The notes beneath the pieces are model-generated. The model worked only from the letters and a program-made list of their open reading frames with translations, ran no database searches and was not told the origin of the DNA. A stretch of 64,000 bases of DNA, from NCBI RefSeq assembly GCF_019649055.1, contig NW_026570246.1:248001-312000 (forward strand), written 5' to 3'. Position numbers and translations under genes: made by a program. The DNA is from Paramacrobiotus metropolitanus. Its lineage: Eukaryota > Tardigrada > Eutardigrada > Parachela > Macrobiotidae. Position 1 is the first letter of the stretch, and each line of letters begins with the position of its first letter. Below, piece after piece: positions 22,783-35,990 of this stretch.

Positions 22783-25700
22783 TTAATCCACCGGTATAAT
22801 AAACTGACCAATTAGATTTAGTACTCCAAAGATTATTATTATTGCATGCAAGAACAAAGAGAGTTTTGTTAGATAACCGGCGGCACGAAGCATTGCCAAG
22901 TATACCAAACACGGGAAAGTATAGTTGTACGCAAATCCCGATATCGCTCCAACAATCCTGAGAATACAAAAAACGTTGACATTTGCACATTAACAATAAT
23001 GACGTGTACCCGGAGTCCGAAAACGCTGACCTTATTAGTGTTCCAACACGCGGCCAAAACATTGCTAACAGTATGCATATTGTTACAACGACGGCATTCA
23101 CAGCAATGATCCAGCCATATCTGCAATTTTACAATATTGTTAACAAACTTACCAGAAATAAAACCGTATACACTTACAGTATACACTTCTTATACTGTAA
23201 GTTTGCAGAACCAGCATGCAGTATCTTGTATGCACTGCTGTAAATTGTTTGTCGTACCTGTAGTCAATTTTCTTCAGAATTTTGACAAGGAACTGGTTTC
23301 GGAACATGTATAACATAAGTGGATAAACCGTGACCATTTGGAACAAAAGGAAAACGCTGGCAACAATCCCAAAAATATCGACTTTTGTGACTAAACGGAG
23401 GAAATTCTAAAACAGAATCTTAATTAAAACTGTTATATTCTGTAATATTATAATTGTAGATGATTGTATCTTAACATATAAATATCTATACTTTCCTAAC
23501 ATTAAAGTGGTTACAAACTACGAGTACGAAGTATATCAAAATGGCTGTCATATTCGACCATTTTGTTTCAGATAAGCCCGAAAAATTGTGTTGTATAACT
23601 TGCATCGGGGATTTCATCCTTTCGCTCCGGATATGTAATATAGAAAATAATGCCAATGGATAAGTAAGTTAGTGCGACGAGCAGATAGGCCAATCCCAGA
23701 TCACGCTTTTTATTCTGCGGTTTCTCATGATGTTGTGTAATGGGGAGAATACCGTTATGTATGAAAAATCCCATAGACAGCGATCCAGTAATGGCCGGAA
23801 ACTTGGTGTTAAACCCTTGGAATACAATAATTACATTGCGCATAGTACAGATATGATATAACTATATAGTCCTTGATTTATCATTTAAAATAAAGCACTT
23901 TACATTACCACACGATGCAAAGAATTTTCTAGTCCCATTTCCTAAGAAGTGTAGCATTAAGCACTTTGTTTTTCATGTTTTTAACATAACATTCAGCTAA
24001 ATTTATCGAAAGGCAACGTAGTAAGGATTGATAACTGCGATATTTGTAAGCTGTCATAATACAGCTGAGCGATGATTTTGTAAAAAATTTTTGCATAAAA
24101 ATATATCTTTACATGCGACCTCTAAAGAGTCGAGGAAAGAGACAAGATTAACTGACCTCTAATGGAATCATCCACGCCGGAATCCATATTAATTCCCCAT
24201 ATCACAGCTCGGTATATCACATAGGCCAGCAGGACAAATACGGAGCAAACGCCGAGAGCGTTGAATTTGGTGAATACTGTCGGTTCCCGCATGCAGGACA
24301 GCGGAAGGAGAATTGCCGCCAAATACACCGGCACAGTGTACTGTGCTGACCAAAAGTCTTTGAAGGACTTCACCGCTGCGCTGACGTTGAGCGCCTCGAA
24401 ATCAATCGGTGCTTCTAATTTTGACCTCGCATCCGCTTCCGTGGAATTAGTATCCCACGCATAATCTACGTAGCATAATTAAACAGATAAAATGTGAAAT
24501 GCATAGTACCGCATAACACCTTACGATATATGACATTCCCCACGTTAAACAGGAACCTGGACATAAATATCCAATATGCTATTAACGCTCCCAGGAATGT
24601 CAGCAGCGAGATCACTACACCGCATAAGGCCAAACGCCGGCCCAGGTAATACTCTATCGCATCCCCGAAATCAAAGAACGCCGGACGCATGACCTTCTCT
24701 GCGTCGTTTGCATCCTTCTGTCTTTCGGCAGACGACAGTACCAGACTGCAGGTATAATAGGAAAGACATCCAAGGAAAATTGTTAGAAATATGCCCAGTA
24801 TAAAACCGGCCTAAAAACAACAGACAGTTTTGATCGGTTGCTGATGAAAAATAATCACCATAAAAATTGTTACTGTAGCATACTGCAATATTTTATTTAC
24901 ATATACGTGTGCATCTGTGTAACTGCTTTAGATCTGTAGTTGAACATCTTTTAGGCATAGAGCATGCGCGGTTCAAATAATTCACAAAAATATAAGAATA
25001 CACTGCAGTTACGAACTTGCGCAATGGCCCATGGCATGATTAACAAAGTCGCGCCCATCATTGTATTCCATATTGCAAATCTGCAAGTGCAAAAATGTTT
25101 ACCAACACTTGTTTAACTTCCAAAAATTTATGACTACTGTAATTAATTTGACAGTTGACATATACTGCGCAACCCACAGAAAACATCCTGCTGGTACAAT
25201 TTAAGAATTTTAGGTGCAATAAAGTTATAAAAAATATTGAAGAGTAAAATCGTAAGCACAATTTCGCAGTTTTAATATGGTCAACAGTTGTAGCGCTTCA
25301 GTGCTGCACGCTCATGACACTTTCATCCTTTGTTTTATCGTTATACTTTTGTTAGGTAATACTGCTCTAAATTTGCTTACACCGGCAGCGGTAAATTACT
25401 GTATATTATTGTCAAAGCCGGTACTACAAGATTATTTGCATGACCGCGTGCCGTGGTCATTTTTTGTTGTTAAACTGGCATTTAATTAGACTTATAATTA
25501 ATAATGCTGACATAGTGACCAAGCTTCCTTGCTTCCGGATAGCCGGTTCCGGGCTGATCGGCTTGCTCAGCTCGATGTGCGCATCAGCGGATTCGAAGAG
25601 TTTTGGCACATTTGTTGTTAATTTGGCTGCGAGGGTCTTCCTTATAGCATCTTCCTGGTCCGCTTCTAACTGGGTCTCTGGCTCCGGAGTGTGCAGTGCC

Positions 25701-26325
25701 GTCGGATCGGCACTCGGGAGATCGGTCGACTCAGTCGATGCGCGTGATACCGAGCGTGAAAGGCTTAGGTGCAACGCTTCAGTGGGCGCTGTAATGGAGC
25801 CGCTGATCGTTGGTATCACTTCCGGCGCTGACCGGTCTAAATGGCAAATTCAGTCATTCACACTTTAAATCACAAAGTAGCAAAGGATATTCACTAAATA
25901 TGTTTAGATGTCAAAAGGCATTTTTGGAGTCCTTTTTTATTCAACTTTATAAATTGCCGCCAGCAAAACAGTTCGTATAGTATGCATCTCGCAAAAAGGA
26001 GTTTTTGACCGGAAACACTAGTCCGCTCCTCTAGATCGTAACTGCAAGGCAATAAAGAATCGCTACCGCTTTACTAACGAAATTCTGAATTATAGCCTAT
26101 GTCTTGATGCATACAATACTACGAACTGCATAAATACTTAATGCTGCATTTTAATTAGCTGAGAAAACGTACGCTGATATTGGTAAATTCATATAGCATA
26201 TTGCTTTACATTACACAAATAAATTCAGACGTTACAGTAATATTAAATTAAAGTGCACTAAATGCTGGTATTTACATGACCGGAAGTGGTCAGTTGCACG
26301 TACCTTCGTGATCTCTTCTGGACAT
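22783..26325 (-). CDS. SLC38A9: Lysosomal amino acid transporter SLC38A9
   Basis: Eleven-helix transporter that acts as an arginine sensor for mTORC1 at the lysosome. Nine exons in transcript order: 26325-26304, 25836-25512, 25080-25017, 24810-24525, 24465-24157, 23815-23604, 23406-23258, 23120-23031 and 22957-22783. They sum to 1632 nt, or 543 residues; human has 561. A Ser/Thr-rich cytosolic N-terminus leads into SLVTIFAIWNTMMGATLL, the signature of this branch, then AYWIFMSRFLFNVG, TGSLSMGFFIHN, RDLGLAYLLVALTYL and FQMVTVYPLM, all matching SLC38A9 rather than SLC38A1-8. A luminal loop carries NST, a glycosylation site. The intron starting at 23603 uses a GC donor (GCAAGT), the only choice that keeps phase. 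The first exon is short (MSRRDHE) and was chosen on donor phase. Confidence 0.93.
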
Positions 26326-29042
26326 AATTTGTTTACAATTGTAAATTGTGATTACTGAAGACGCAAACACGGATGCTGTAATCCAGGGACAACGATCAAG
26401 AGAAAGATACTTGTGCCGGGATCAAGAAGGTAAGTGCAGCATATAAATTATACGTTACAGTGACCAGCAGAACTACTACTTTTCGTGGTTATGTTCTGAC
26501 ATAAGATGCAAGGCCTGTCGGGTTGTTTTATGCAATAATTTCCAGTCAGGGAAGAAAGGCACAGAATAAATATACCTATACAATCTTTACATTAGGAGGC
26601 GGTATTGGCAAACCATCCCGGTTTTTTCGCTCTGATCACCGCTTTTTTGGATAAAGCACCACGGCATCAGTACAGTGTTCTGCTGACCCGGATATTACTA
26701 ACCGTATACACATCAATCCATAGGCGACAAATCATTTCCTATCATTTTGTGCTCATCAACATTACGTTACGTTAAACTGCTAACGTTGATGGCAGAAAAA
26801 ATGCACAAGGGATTTGTTTTGATAAATGTGCTTGCTGATCAGGCGACGAGAAGTGCAGTCTGATGACCTTCAATCAAAGCATTCTTGATACCTTAAGTGA
26901 GGACTTATAATCATGTAACTAACCCTTAAAGTCTTTTATAGGATCTTCTCTAAGATTGCAAATTTGCTGTTTCGTACAGGAAATGACGGCTTTTCTGGCT
27001 CTTGATGATGATCCGGTTTCGCAACAGTTGCTGCTGCTACATAACCCACGTGGAGAAAAAAGCGCTCAACTGCAATTAAAGATTTGCCATTGCCGACTCA
27101 TCGTCCTACCGCGAATACTATGCAGTACATAAGTATAGTTCTGTACGGCTACGTCGAAGCATCGTTTTTAAGTGTGGATTCTACTACATAGTTTAAAAGT
27201 ATCGTTTACAGACTCCCTGTATACCGTACTTGTATTAGTTGTATATACCTGTACTGTAACTAAAATACTAATTAATTATCAGATCGTTTGCATTACTAAT
27301 TTACCGGCAAAAGTACGTAGGGGTACTAGGGGATTACCGGTCTCGAACCTCCTGCAGAAACTCTACAAACTCCATCATTCGCTGCCAATCTGTTAGTTAA
27401 TTCGATAGCTTAGGTTGTGGAGATTTAGATGACCTTATGATTTGAATTTCGATGTAGCTTGTCTCACTTCGTGCCCACTGTGGATCAATTCGAAGCAAAC
27501 CTAAACAAACACACCAACAATACATCGTAGTTAAATTATTAAAAACAGAAATCAAATAATTATTTTCTGTAGAACAATAATTATCAATAATTAGTAATTA
27601 TTTTCTGCAACGTGCATTCAAACTGTTCGCGAACTGTTATACATATCGGTAGGAACTAATGAGCTGCACAGAGTTTGCAGCTCATCTTCCTAGCAATTTA
27701 TGATTGGCTTGTATAGATAATAGAAATATAGCCCAAAACACACTTACGTTTCTTAAAAACCGAAGTCCATTCAACCTTTTACTATTTTTAAAACACGGCA
27801 AATCCGCGAAAGCAGCTTTGAAATTTTTGTGCACATACGATATCAACGTCCTCCGTTCAGATTACTACGGCCGTTCATGATCAGAAAAAAGTACTAGGGG
27901 ATTTGAATTCACATTTACATCGGACTAGCAATTCTGATGGTAAAAAAATCAGAAATCGCAACAGCAAGATTGTACTACGTTTTAGCGGCGATAGATATTT
28001 CTGCTTTGTATCTATTATGTACTAGTAATAGCATTAGTTAATACTCTTTCAGATCGTACGTACGCAATTAAAAAGTAGAGTGATTAATATTTTATCATAA
28101 TAATAGTAAACAACTCCAGTTTATGTGTTTATTAAAGCGTGCTTTAGTCCAGAACATAAAAAGATTGAACTTATAACTTAAAAAAATAAAAAATACGTGA
28201 AAGCCTATAACTTCAAAAAGCGATGCTGTTGTAGATACTGTATGCTGTACTCGTATTTAAATGACATGGCTTCGTTACTCGTACAACACTTAAAATTTAC
28301 GGCACTTAAAATTTAAAATTTAACTAATTTATTATTGCAAAGTTTTTAGTTATTTTCTCTGTGCATTGTTATTTTGTCGGTACACTTATAAATTAGTATC
28401 GTAGACTGTAACGGTAAAATTTAATTTTAAACGCGAGCTCGCTTCACTCGCTTGTTTGAATAGGAACAGGCTCCGCTGAGTCAGCTGTGCCGCTTGCTGC
28501 GGCTTATAGTGCAGCCCGTTCGTGCGTGCATATGCCGTAAGCGTGCAGCAGTGCCTGCATGGGCAAAGCTGTAATGTTATTGATTGGCCCTATTTAAAGC
28601 ATATGATCAGTTTCCGTGGGACTTTGGACCTTGAACTTGGGAATATTATTGGCTTTGGCGTGCACTTGCTTGTAATAATCATTTCTTTGAATTATTCCGC
28701 CATTTTCGCTGCCAAGTTTTATCGGCTATTGTACTAGATATTCTGAGCCTTAAGCCAGTCATTCCACCTGCCTGCCATCCACGCGCGTACTTCTGCTGTG
28801 CGTGGTTTGTGGATCCTACAGTTTCCATCCGATCTAGTTCCACCGTGTTCATCCCGATGCGCACTGCCGAACAGTGTTCAAGATCTTGAGTGCGGCATTT
28901 GGTATCACTCGTCGATTCCATCGGCACGACAGGCTGATTCCCGTTTTCACGCGTTTTCGAAGCGTGACTGCAAATCTCAGATATCTTGGAGGTGTTTGAT
29001 ATTTGGATTTGCTGATCGATGCTTGCATCCCTAACGGAAATA
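26326..29042. other. Long intergenic region
   Basis: This is 2.7 kb of AT-rich DNA. A plus-strand segment at about 26350-26430 stays open and ends in a good gtaagt donor but has no ATG; it may be an untranslated exon of a transcript divergent from SLC38A9. A sequence near 27345 resembles a tRNA B box on the minus strand, but no cloverleaf forms. No gene was recognised. Confidence 0.45.
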
Positions 29043-32000
29043 ATGCCGTCGCCTTATCTGTGGTCGGGCATTCCCGCTGCCATGTATTATGCCTATTATT
29101 ATAAAACCTACTGTGGTCAGGTGAGTGGATAGTGCAGTTTGTCGGAAGTGGTATTTTTTGCATTTTGATCTCCCTTCCGGTACATTAGTCGAGCCACAGA
29201 AGCACGTGTTTGGGATTACGCATTCATTAGGAATATCATGATTTAAACTGGCTAAACTTGTGCGTACTGCGTAGCAATATCATATTTATGCATTATTTTC
29301 AGTTTGATAAAAAAACTTCTAACTCAGGAAACTTTTAATCCCGATGCCCGTGCATAATATGAAACTTCAAGAAATACGATACATTATGCCATTTCAGAAT
29401 TGCCTTCAGGTTTCTGTGAAAAGCTTTCATTAGGACCTAGACGAAGTGTATTTGCATACTGAAATAGGTTGCGATGCATGGAATTATTTGCAAACCTGTG
29501 AATCCGAAATTACCCCAGTAATTGCACCATTGCGTTATGAATTTGTGAAATTAAACGTGCATTTAACTTTTAACAAAACTATAAACCTAGACATTGGTGG
29601 AGTGATAGCAATAATGATAACGTATAAAAACCGTTGGTGATGATTTAGATTTTGGCAGTTTTTGTGCGTTATAAATGCGTTTAGCGTGAATTGGTAAAAT
29701 GATCCGAAAGAGTCTCAAGAAATGTGTAGTTGACATTGGTTAATTATATTTATAGTTTTATACGTAAGGTACGACGGTGTTTCGATGCTTTTTTTAAAAA
29801 TTTATAGGTGTCAGATTTAATCGCACACTTTTATAGGTGCCAGAGATTTACGGGGCCGACGGAGCATTTCTACGGCTGATGAAAGAGAAATGTCCAGCTC
29901 TGCACGAAGAATATCGCCCACCGCCTCTCGTGCATGAATCTCGTTTAATGACGATCTTCGCCTCAATTGGACGTCATCGCGGACTGAATTTTCCTTATAT
30001 GCGGTACGCTGGTCAAATATTTGTTGTGTGTTTGTGTATGGAAACATTTTTCTCTTTTCTGTCTGTAGTGAGCTGTTTATAACATCGGATGGCGGGGAAA
30101 TTGCGCTGGACTGGTGGGACGCCCGTCTGAAGCCCAAATCCCCATCGGAAGTTCCCGTTGTCTCCTCCACGTCGTTGGTGGATTCCCTGAGCTATTATTT
30201 TCGTTTTCCCAGCCTTCAGATTCCGTATTTTGGATCTGCCGCATCCACATCGGCACCTGACACCTCTGGCGACATCAGCGACGCCAGTATCCCCACCGGA
30301 AGCACCGAAGCGCGAAAACTTAGTGGTAGGCTTTCAATACAAATGTTTATTTGCCGGCAGGGTTTTAAAATCATAATAGTACATGTAAACACATTTCCGG
30401 GGAATGTTTGGATGTTTTGTCGGCCAGACTGACGCTTATATTGATTTGTCACGCTCTGAGCCCTGAATTTACGACCTTGCAGTCGGAGACGCTCCCAGCA
30501 GTGTGCCCGAACTGGATGATCTCGTACCAACCCATGTTCATTTACCCAAATCCGTCTCTAACATTACCGCTGATCCAGCGGATGTAGATGTGTCAGTGGC
30601 AGTGGAACATCCGGAGAAATTAGTTCCCATTGCGGAGAAAAATGCCGATGGGGCCGATCAGAGCGCGGTGGGCCGCAGTGATGTCTATGTGCCGGAACCG
30701 ACGGGATTAGTGCTTATTTTGCCCGGTTTAACCGGAAATAGTGGGCAGAATTATGTGCGGGGATTGGTGCAAGTGGTGGAGGAATTGGGATTCACGTAAG
30801 TTGATGCCGCATTTTCTTATAATTAGACACATTGCATGATATTTTTATTGAACATCGGAAATGATGGCCATTTATGCTTTTGCTGCTTGAAAATGGCGCT
30901 GCAAATTGGCTCAGCTGCAGAGTGTAGGCTGTGTGATCGGGGTTGTTCAGGAAACTAAAATTAATTATTTTGTTACATGTTGGTTTTCTGTGCTTTCTGC
31001 CTTTTTTGTGTTTGTTTATTGAGCTGTATTGGTTGTTGATATTTAGTCTGTCATAATTTGCGAACTTTGCGTTTTACAGAGCGATCGTTATGAATTACCG
31101 TGGAATGGCAGGCGATTTAAAGGTGAGGAACTGTCCCAGTGCGTGATATTTTGCAACCCACTAATCAAGAGAGTTAAATTCGCAGACTCCGAAGTCTTAT
31201 TGCGCGGTTGACACCACGGACATTGCAGAAGTGATACAACTTCTGAAGCGTCGTTATCCCACCGTCCCAGTTATGGCTGTCGGCATCTCATTGGGCGGGT
31301 ATGCCAAGAATTTTCGACGGTTGAATTCCGGTACAAGTTACAGTATTAACTTTAATATGGTTCATGTTCTGTAGGATTTTGCTGTGCCAGTATTTGGCGT
31401 ATTGCGGAAAGAACAATATTGACAGTCTGTTAGTGGGCGTTATGGCTGTGTCGGTTGGATGGAATATCTTTGAATCCTGTAAAACTTTGGAACAGCCTTT
31501 GAACTGGCTGCTGTTTAATCGTATGCTGACACGATCATTATGTGCTGCAGTGCATAGGTACAATATGTTCTGTTTGATTAGCGTATTGTGCTATTTGATT
31601 GAAGGATACGACAATTTGAGCAAATTATTAGTAACTTTATCGCTACAACATTACCTTATTTTCCGATCATGTTTGTTTTGTGGATGCTTAGGATATTTGA
31701 CAATTACTAGCATTGCAAACATTTGATCTATAAGATGCATGCTGGTAACTGAAGTTGATGAATTTTTTTATTTTTCAGGCACAGCAATATGTTAAAGAAC
31801 AACTATGACCTGGAGGGGCTAAAAAATGTGCGGACTATACGGGAATTTGACAGTCATATAACATCCAAGATGTTCGGCTTTTCGGATGTGGATGAATACT
31901 ACAAGAATGCCTCATTGTACGACAAGATTCAGTTCATCAAGACGCCTTTACTGGCGCTGAATGCTGCTGATGATGTATTTTCCCCGAATGACGGTATGCG

Positions 32001-33630
32001 TGAGACTGTAATCATTACCGCTGATTTTGAATAAAACTGTGATGATAAATTGTTTGATGCATGCATAAGAAAAAAGCTAAGCTAAGAAAAAGCAAAAAAG
32101 CTAACAGCTTTTTTGGTTGAACAGAGAGGTGAGTTTTGTAACTAGGATGATACACCTCGTTCACGCCAAGTTGGCGGTGTGTCATTTTAATTTTCTGCCG
32201 AATCGTGCAGCGCATGTTTTGCCAATGTTTTTAAAGGTTATAGCGTAGTTTTCTTTTGCGCATTTATTGAGCAAAAACGTAATGGATTTTCGGTTGCGGT
32301 GCCGCGAGAAGCGCCTTCCGAAGTGAAGGCACCGATGAAACAAGTCATGGCAGTGAAAAAACACAATTTAATTCTGCCAGAAATGCAGGAACGACTTTAG
32401 GCGCTTGGAATTGAGGTCAGTTTCAAGAACCCCAAGAGAGAGCTTCAGGAAAAAAAACTAAAAGTCAACTGCTAGACCAAACCTGCAAACCGCCTAGGGG
32501 AGCAAAATCGTTTTTTCGCCAAAATAAAGCGCTCGTTGAAAAAAGGGATGGTGTTCACTGAAAAGTGTTCCAACGGAGGGACGCGCGCTTATGCTCAGGA
32601 TAGTAGTAAAAATTTTAACGCCCAACTCCTTGCGAATCGTATTTTATGTTGCACGTTGAAGGAGGAGTTCCCATGGTTGCATGGTGACCTCGCGGAGAAT
32701 ATCGTCCTACAGTTCGGCCACGCCCACCGTTATACCGGTGCCCTGCCCCAGGAACGGCTTCAAATTAATGGTGCGAAGTGCACCCCGAAGGGCCAATGCA
32801 TGGCCAAGTCAGCAGATTTAGCGCCCTTGGACTACGGCATAAACGGGAATTTAAAACCAATTTTATGTGGGAGAGACGAAACCGCGATAGCTTAACTGCA
32901 GCGCATTTTTGAAGTGGTCTACTCTAGTTTTAAAATTCCTGTAATTCACATATAGCTCAAATCTTAAAAACCTTAATTGCAAATGGTGTTGGATAGATTC
33001 AGTAATCACGTTAAAGTTAAACAAAGTTAAATTTGTTGACTAGTGGTTCAGGGTAATTTTGTAAATGGACACCGCCAACTTGGCGTGAACGGGGTGTATA
33101 TGCATATCTTACCTAGCATTTGTGGTAGGTGTGTAAATACACAAATGCCTGCATTTATCGCCAGTTGGAAAGTTTTAAATCTGCATTCCACAAAACTCTC
33201 TCTTTTTTTCTGGTGATATAGTTTTTTAAAAGCCGCTGTTATGGACTACGAAACTCTGCCCACGAACGCAGTGTAAAATTTGTTTACTTAATTTAGAATA
33301 ATGATTGTACGTTTTGATTTTTGAGCTTATTAGAATTTTTGTGTGTTTGATTTAGCCATTCCTCGTGAAGAGGCGAAGAAAAATCCCAACATGTGCTTGG
33401 TGGTGACATCCCACGGTGGACACATTGGATTCCTGGAGCAGAGAAATCCCTTTGGACGTAACTACGTCGAGCGACTGTTTGAGCAGTTTGCCCGCGCCGT
33501 CTTTGAGAACCGTGACATACTGCCGGTGCCGGTGCGCATCATCACTCCTCACGAAGAAGTTCCTGTTAACACTGCCGAAATCCCTTTAGTTCCTGACGTC
33601 GATACTCAAACGGCGCCATCGCTGGATTGA
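29043..33630 (+). CDS. ABHD3: Alpha/beta hydrolase, ABHD1/ABHD3 type
   Basis: Membrane-associated serine hydrolase; ABHD3 is known as a phospholipase on medium-chain and oxidised phosphatidylcholines. Nine exons fit: 29043-29120, 29837-30003, 30069-30325, 30483-30795, 31080-31122, 31186-31298, 31375-31557, 31779-31993 and 33356-33630. They total 1644 nt, or 547 residues, against about 410 in human. Seen are DGGEIALDWWD, LPGLTGNSG (oxyanion region), the nucleophile elbow GISLGG (S321), NWLLFN, the acid region LNAADDVFSP (about 445-454), and SHGGHIGF with the catalytic histidine (H479). The excess length is a low-complexity, Ser/Pro/Asp-rich insertion (about 105-245) between DWWD and the hydrolase core. 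Introns are mostly under 700 bp; the last, 1362 bp, is enlarged by a mariner-like element. Confidence 0.92.
32153..33096. mobile_element. Tc1/mariner-superfamily element, decayed
   Basis: Terminal inverted repeats of about 30 bp (cacctcgttcacgccaagtt at the left; the complementary sequence ending gaacggggtg at the right) are flanked by TA on both sides, the target of this superfamily. The plus-strand interior keeps traces of a transposase: a run ending in SADLAPLDYGINGNLK, comparable with the WPxxSPDLNPxD block of mariner enzymes, and an upstream ENIVLQFGHAHR where LQQDxAxxH is expected, so the second catalytic Asp appears lost. Stops interrupt the first half. At 944 bp it is shorter than a full mariner (about 1.3 kb). 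It lies in the last ABHD3 intron. Confidence 0.85.
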
Positions 33631-34399
33631 TTACAAAGATCGTTGTGGATCTTGTCTCGCTTCATCTTGTTATATAGTCATTGTTTCTTCGTGATTAGCA
33701 AAGCCATACTGTTATGGGTATTCTGATATTGCAAGCCTGGTGATTATTCTTCATGAAAAAACTTATTAAGCTTCATAGCGGCGAACGCTGAACGCGATGG
33801 TGTTCTATCGTTGCTGTTAGTGTCGGCTTTATGGCACTGCTTTTCTTTTATATTTTGCAGTATTTCAGTTCTTATTTCATTGTCGATTTTTGGAATACGA
33901 TTGTATACACTTTTGGATCGCTGCAATTTGAAAGTCGAACAAAACTGAATAACAATAATTCAAATAAAAATAAAAGTCATGGAGTGACAGTATGGAAGTT
34001 GCTAAGCATGCATGCTTGCAACAGAAGCTACAGATAGTGTTTATGTACAGATTGTCTGGTCACTGCAGGCTAGAACAGTCAAAGGTAGATCAAAACAACC
34101 AAATATATTCCACAATCCACAGTAGTTGTGTTACGTAACACAGGCAAGCTGCGCATAGAAAGCGTAAATAGTCGTAATGTCCGGAGTGGGCTAGAATGGC
34201 GCACGGTGACCTTATGCACGTACACTTGCGTAATCAATATTAACATCGTCTGACAAAATGCCAAATTTCTTTTATACACAAACTCATACAAAATGCATGA
34301 AATCCTAATATCAGGCGTAGTGGCTAAAGGAGAGGCATCTTTTCGAACAGTCTGAAATTATCTAATAACTTAATTCAAGTTTATCTTGCAGCGGAAGTA
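33631..34399. other. Intergenic region
   Basis: 3' flank of the hydrolase and upstream region of the next secreted gene. No gene was seen. Confidence 0.5.
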
Positions 34400-35990
34400 A
34401 TGCACTTTCGCGGTACTTCGTATTCTATAGAAGTAGAGAATGTTCTATTCTGCTTAATTTTGTTGCTTCCCGTCGCAGGTAAAGTACAGTGCAACTGTGC
34501 AATCATTATTACACGGAGCTACCAAGCAGCGCTCGCACCTGCCATAACATTGTTACGAGTACAGTAATTTTTCTGCATACATTTACAATTAGCTGACAAC
34601 ATTATAGCAAGCACTGCAAAGCAAGCAAAGTTGAAAATTACTTCTCCGTAAATAGTGAATTTGTAAAACTTAAGCAATAATAATTTTTCTCGTATAGTCT
34701 TTCTCTTATGGCTTATAACCTTTTCCTACTATGTACTGTGCAAATATTTCAACTTTGACTAACAAGTTTATGCTAGAGAAGCCATGCATTTTAGGCGCTA
34801 CACGCCACGCAGTGTTTACTCTGAATTCTGAAACAAAGTATTCTCATAAAACTAGCAACGAAAAAAAATTAGCAACGACACCAAATCGTTAAAAAAATAA
34901 AAGCAACGAAAAAAATCGTTTATATATATTTCCAAATATTATAGATATGCATTATTATATGTATTTGCGTGCAAATTTTCCTTCTTACCGTTAGAACAAT
35001 TTTGTATAAACACTATAGAGTGCATTATCTCTGCGTGTTGTTTTCACAGATTAAACAACTTATTAACATCTGCGCTAATATTTGCGACCTTTGTTAATAG
35101 CAGCACTAGTGGACGATGTTACCGACGCAAACGTCGACTTCCGGACGTCGAAGCATTTCCTTCGAATTTATGCAAAGGCGGTACATGTGTTGGCGTATAA
35201 AACGTTGAAACCACTGGCCGATGCTCCAGTACCTTCAGAAGGGCGGCAGACTATTCGGTTACTGCCCAACACCAGACGCCATCTCCAATGTTTTTACAAT
35301 ATTCTCAAGCCGCTCCTCACGGCGACCGAAGAATTGCGGCTTCGGCAGGAGGCTACGATTATAAATAAAACTTTACAACTACAATCGTTGGAAGAAGAGT
35401 TCGTAGAAATGGAAAACTACATCAGCTATAGTACTAATCGAGTGGATGCAACGCTCGAGAAGGAAGACGCCGGTAGTTACCGTAAACGAAACAAAACCAA
35501 CGGAATTCGAGAAAATGCGCAGTTTATAGAAAATTTACAAATTCCTATACGTCAAAAGATGCAAGATCTGCGAATCGAAATGGCGGCGCTTAGTGCAAGT
35601 AATATACAAGTCAAAGGAATTATCCTGCATTTATCCAGTCTCTTCAGCGTGACAACGACACTGGATAACATTATGCAGAACACGGTCGACATAGCAGAAT
35701 TGTTAGCACCGTTGCACCAGATTGCCGATCTGGTTGCATCGTTTGCTAGACACCATATCGGGTCACTTCCTGCAGTATACGCACGAAGTATCACAAAGAG
35801 CATGAAAGTCCTGGATCACAAACTACCGCATTATCCGCTACTGGATTTGGAATATCGAAGGTTGATTCCGTGCCGCGCGCACAGGCATAGCAAAACACAA
35901 CGTTCCAAACTGCGAAATACGAGTATACTACCGGCGATCAATGTGAACGTTACTAATTTTACTTCTCGTACTGCACCGGATCAGCAATAA
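34400..35990 (+). CDS. Secreted helical protein, family copy 3 (short form)
   Basis: Exon 1 (34400-34478) encodes a signal peptide (VLFCLILLLPVA core) and ends in phase 1, the same phase as the first intron of copy 1. Exon 2 (35101-35990) completes 322 residues. The N-terminal domain (LAYKTLKPLADAPVP, FYNILKPL, NKTLQLQSLE) and the C-terminal domain (HLSSLFSV, VDIAELLAPL, LDHKLPHYPLLD) match the gene at 16170-17591. The Gly/His-rich middle and most of the second coiled coil are absent. A basic C-terminal tail of about 50 residues is unique to this copy. The frame is intact, so it may be a functional divergent member. Function unknown. Confidence 0.75.

Noticed and set aside
27340-27420. tRNA gene on the minus strand, from a ggttcgagacc B-box-like sequence
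   Set aside because: No matching A box at the right distance and no acceptor stem; no cloverleaf can be drawn.
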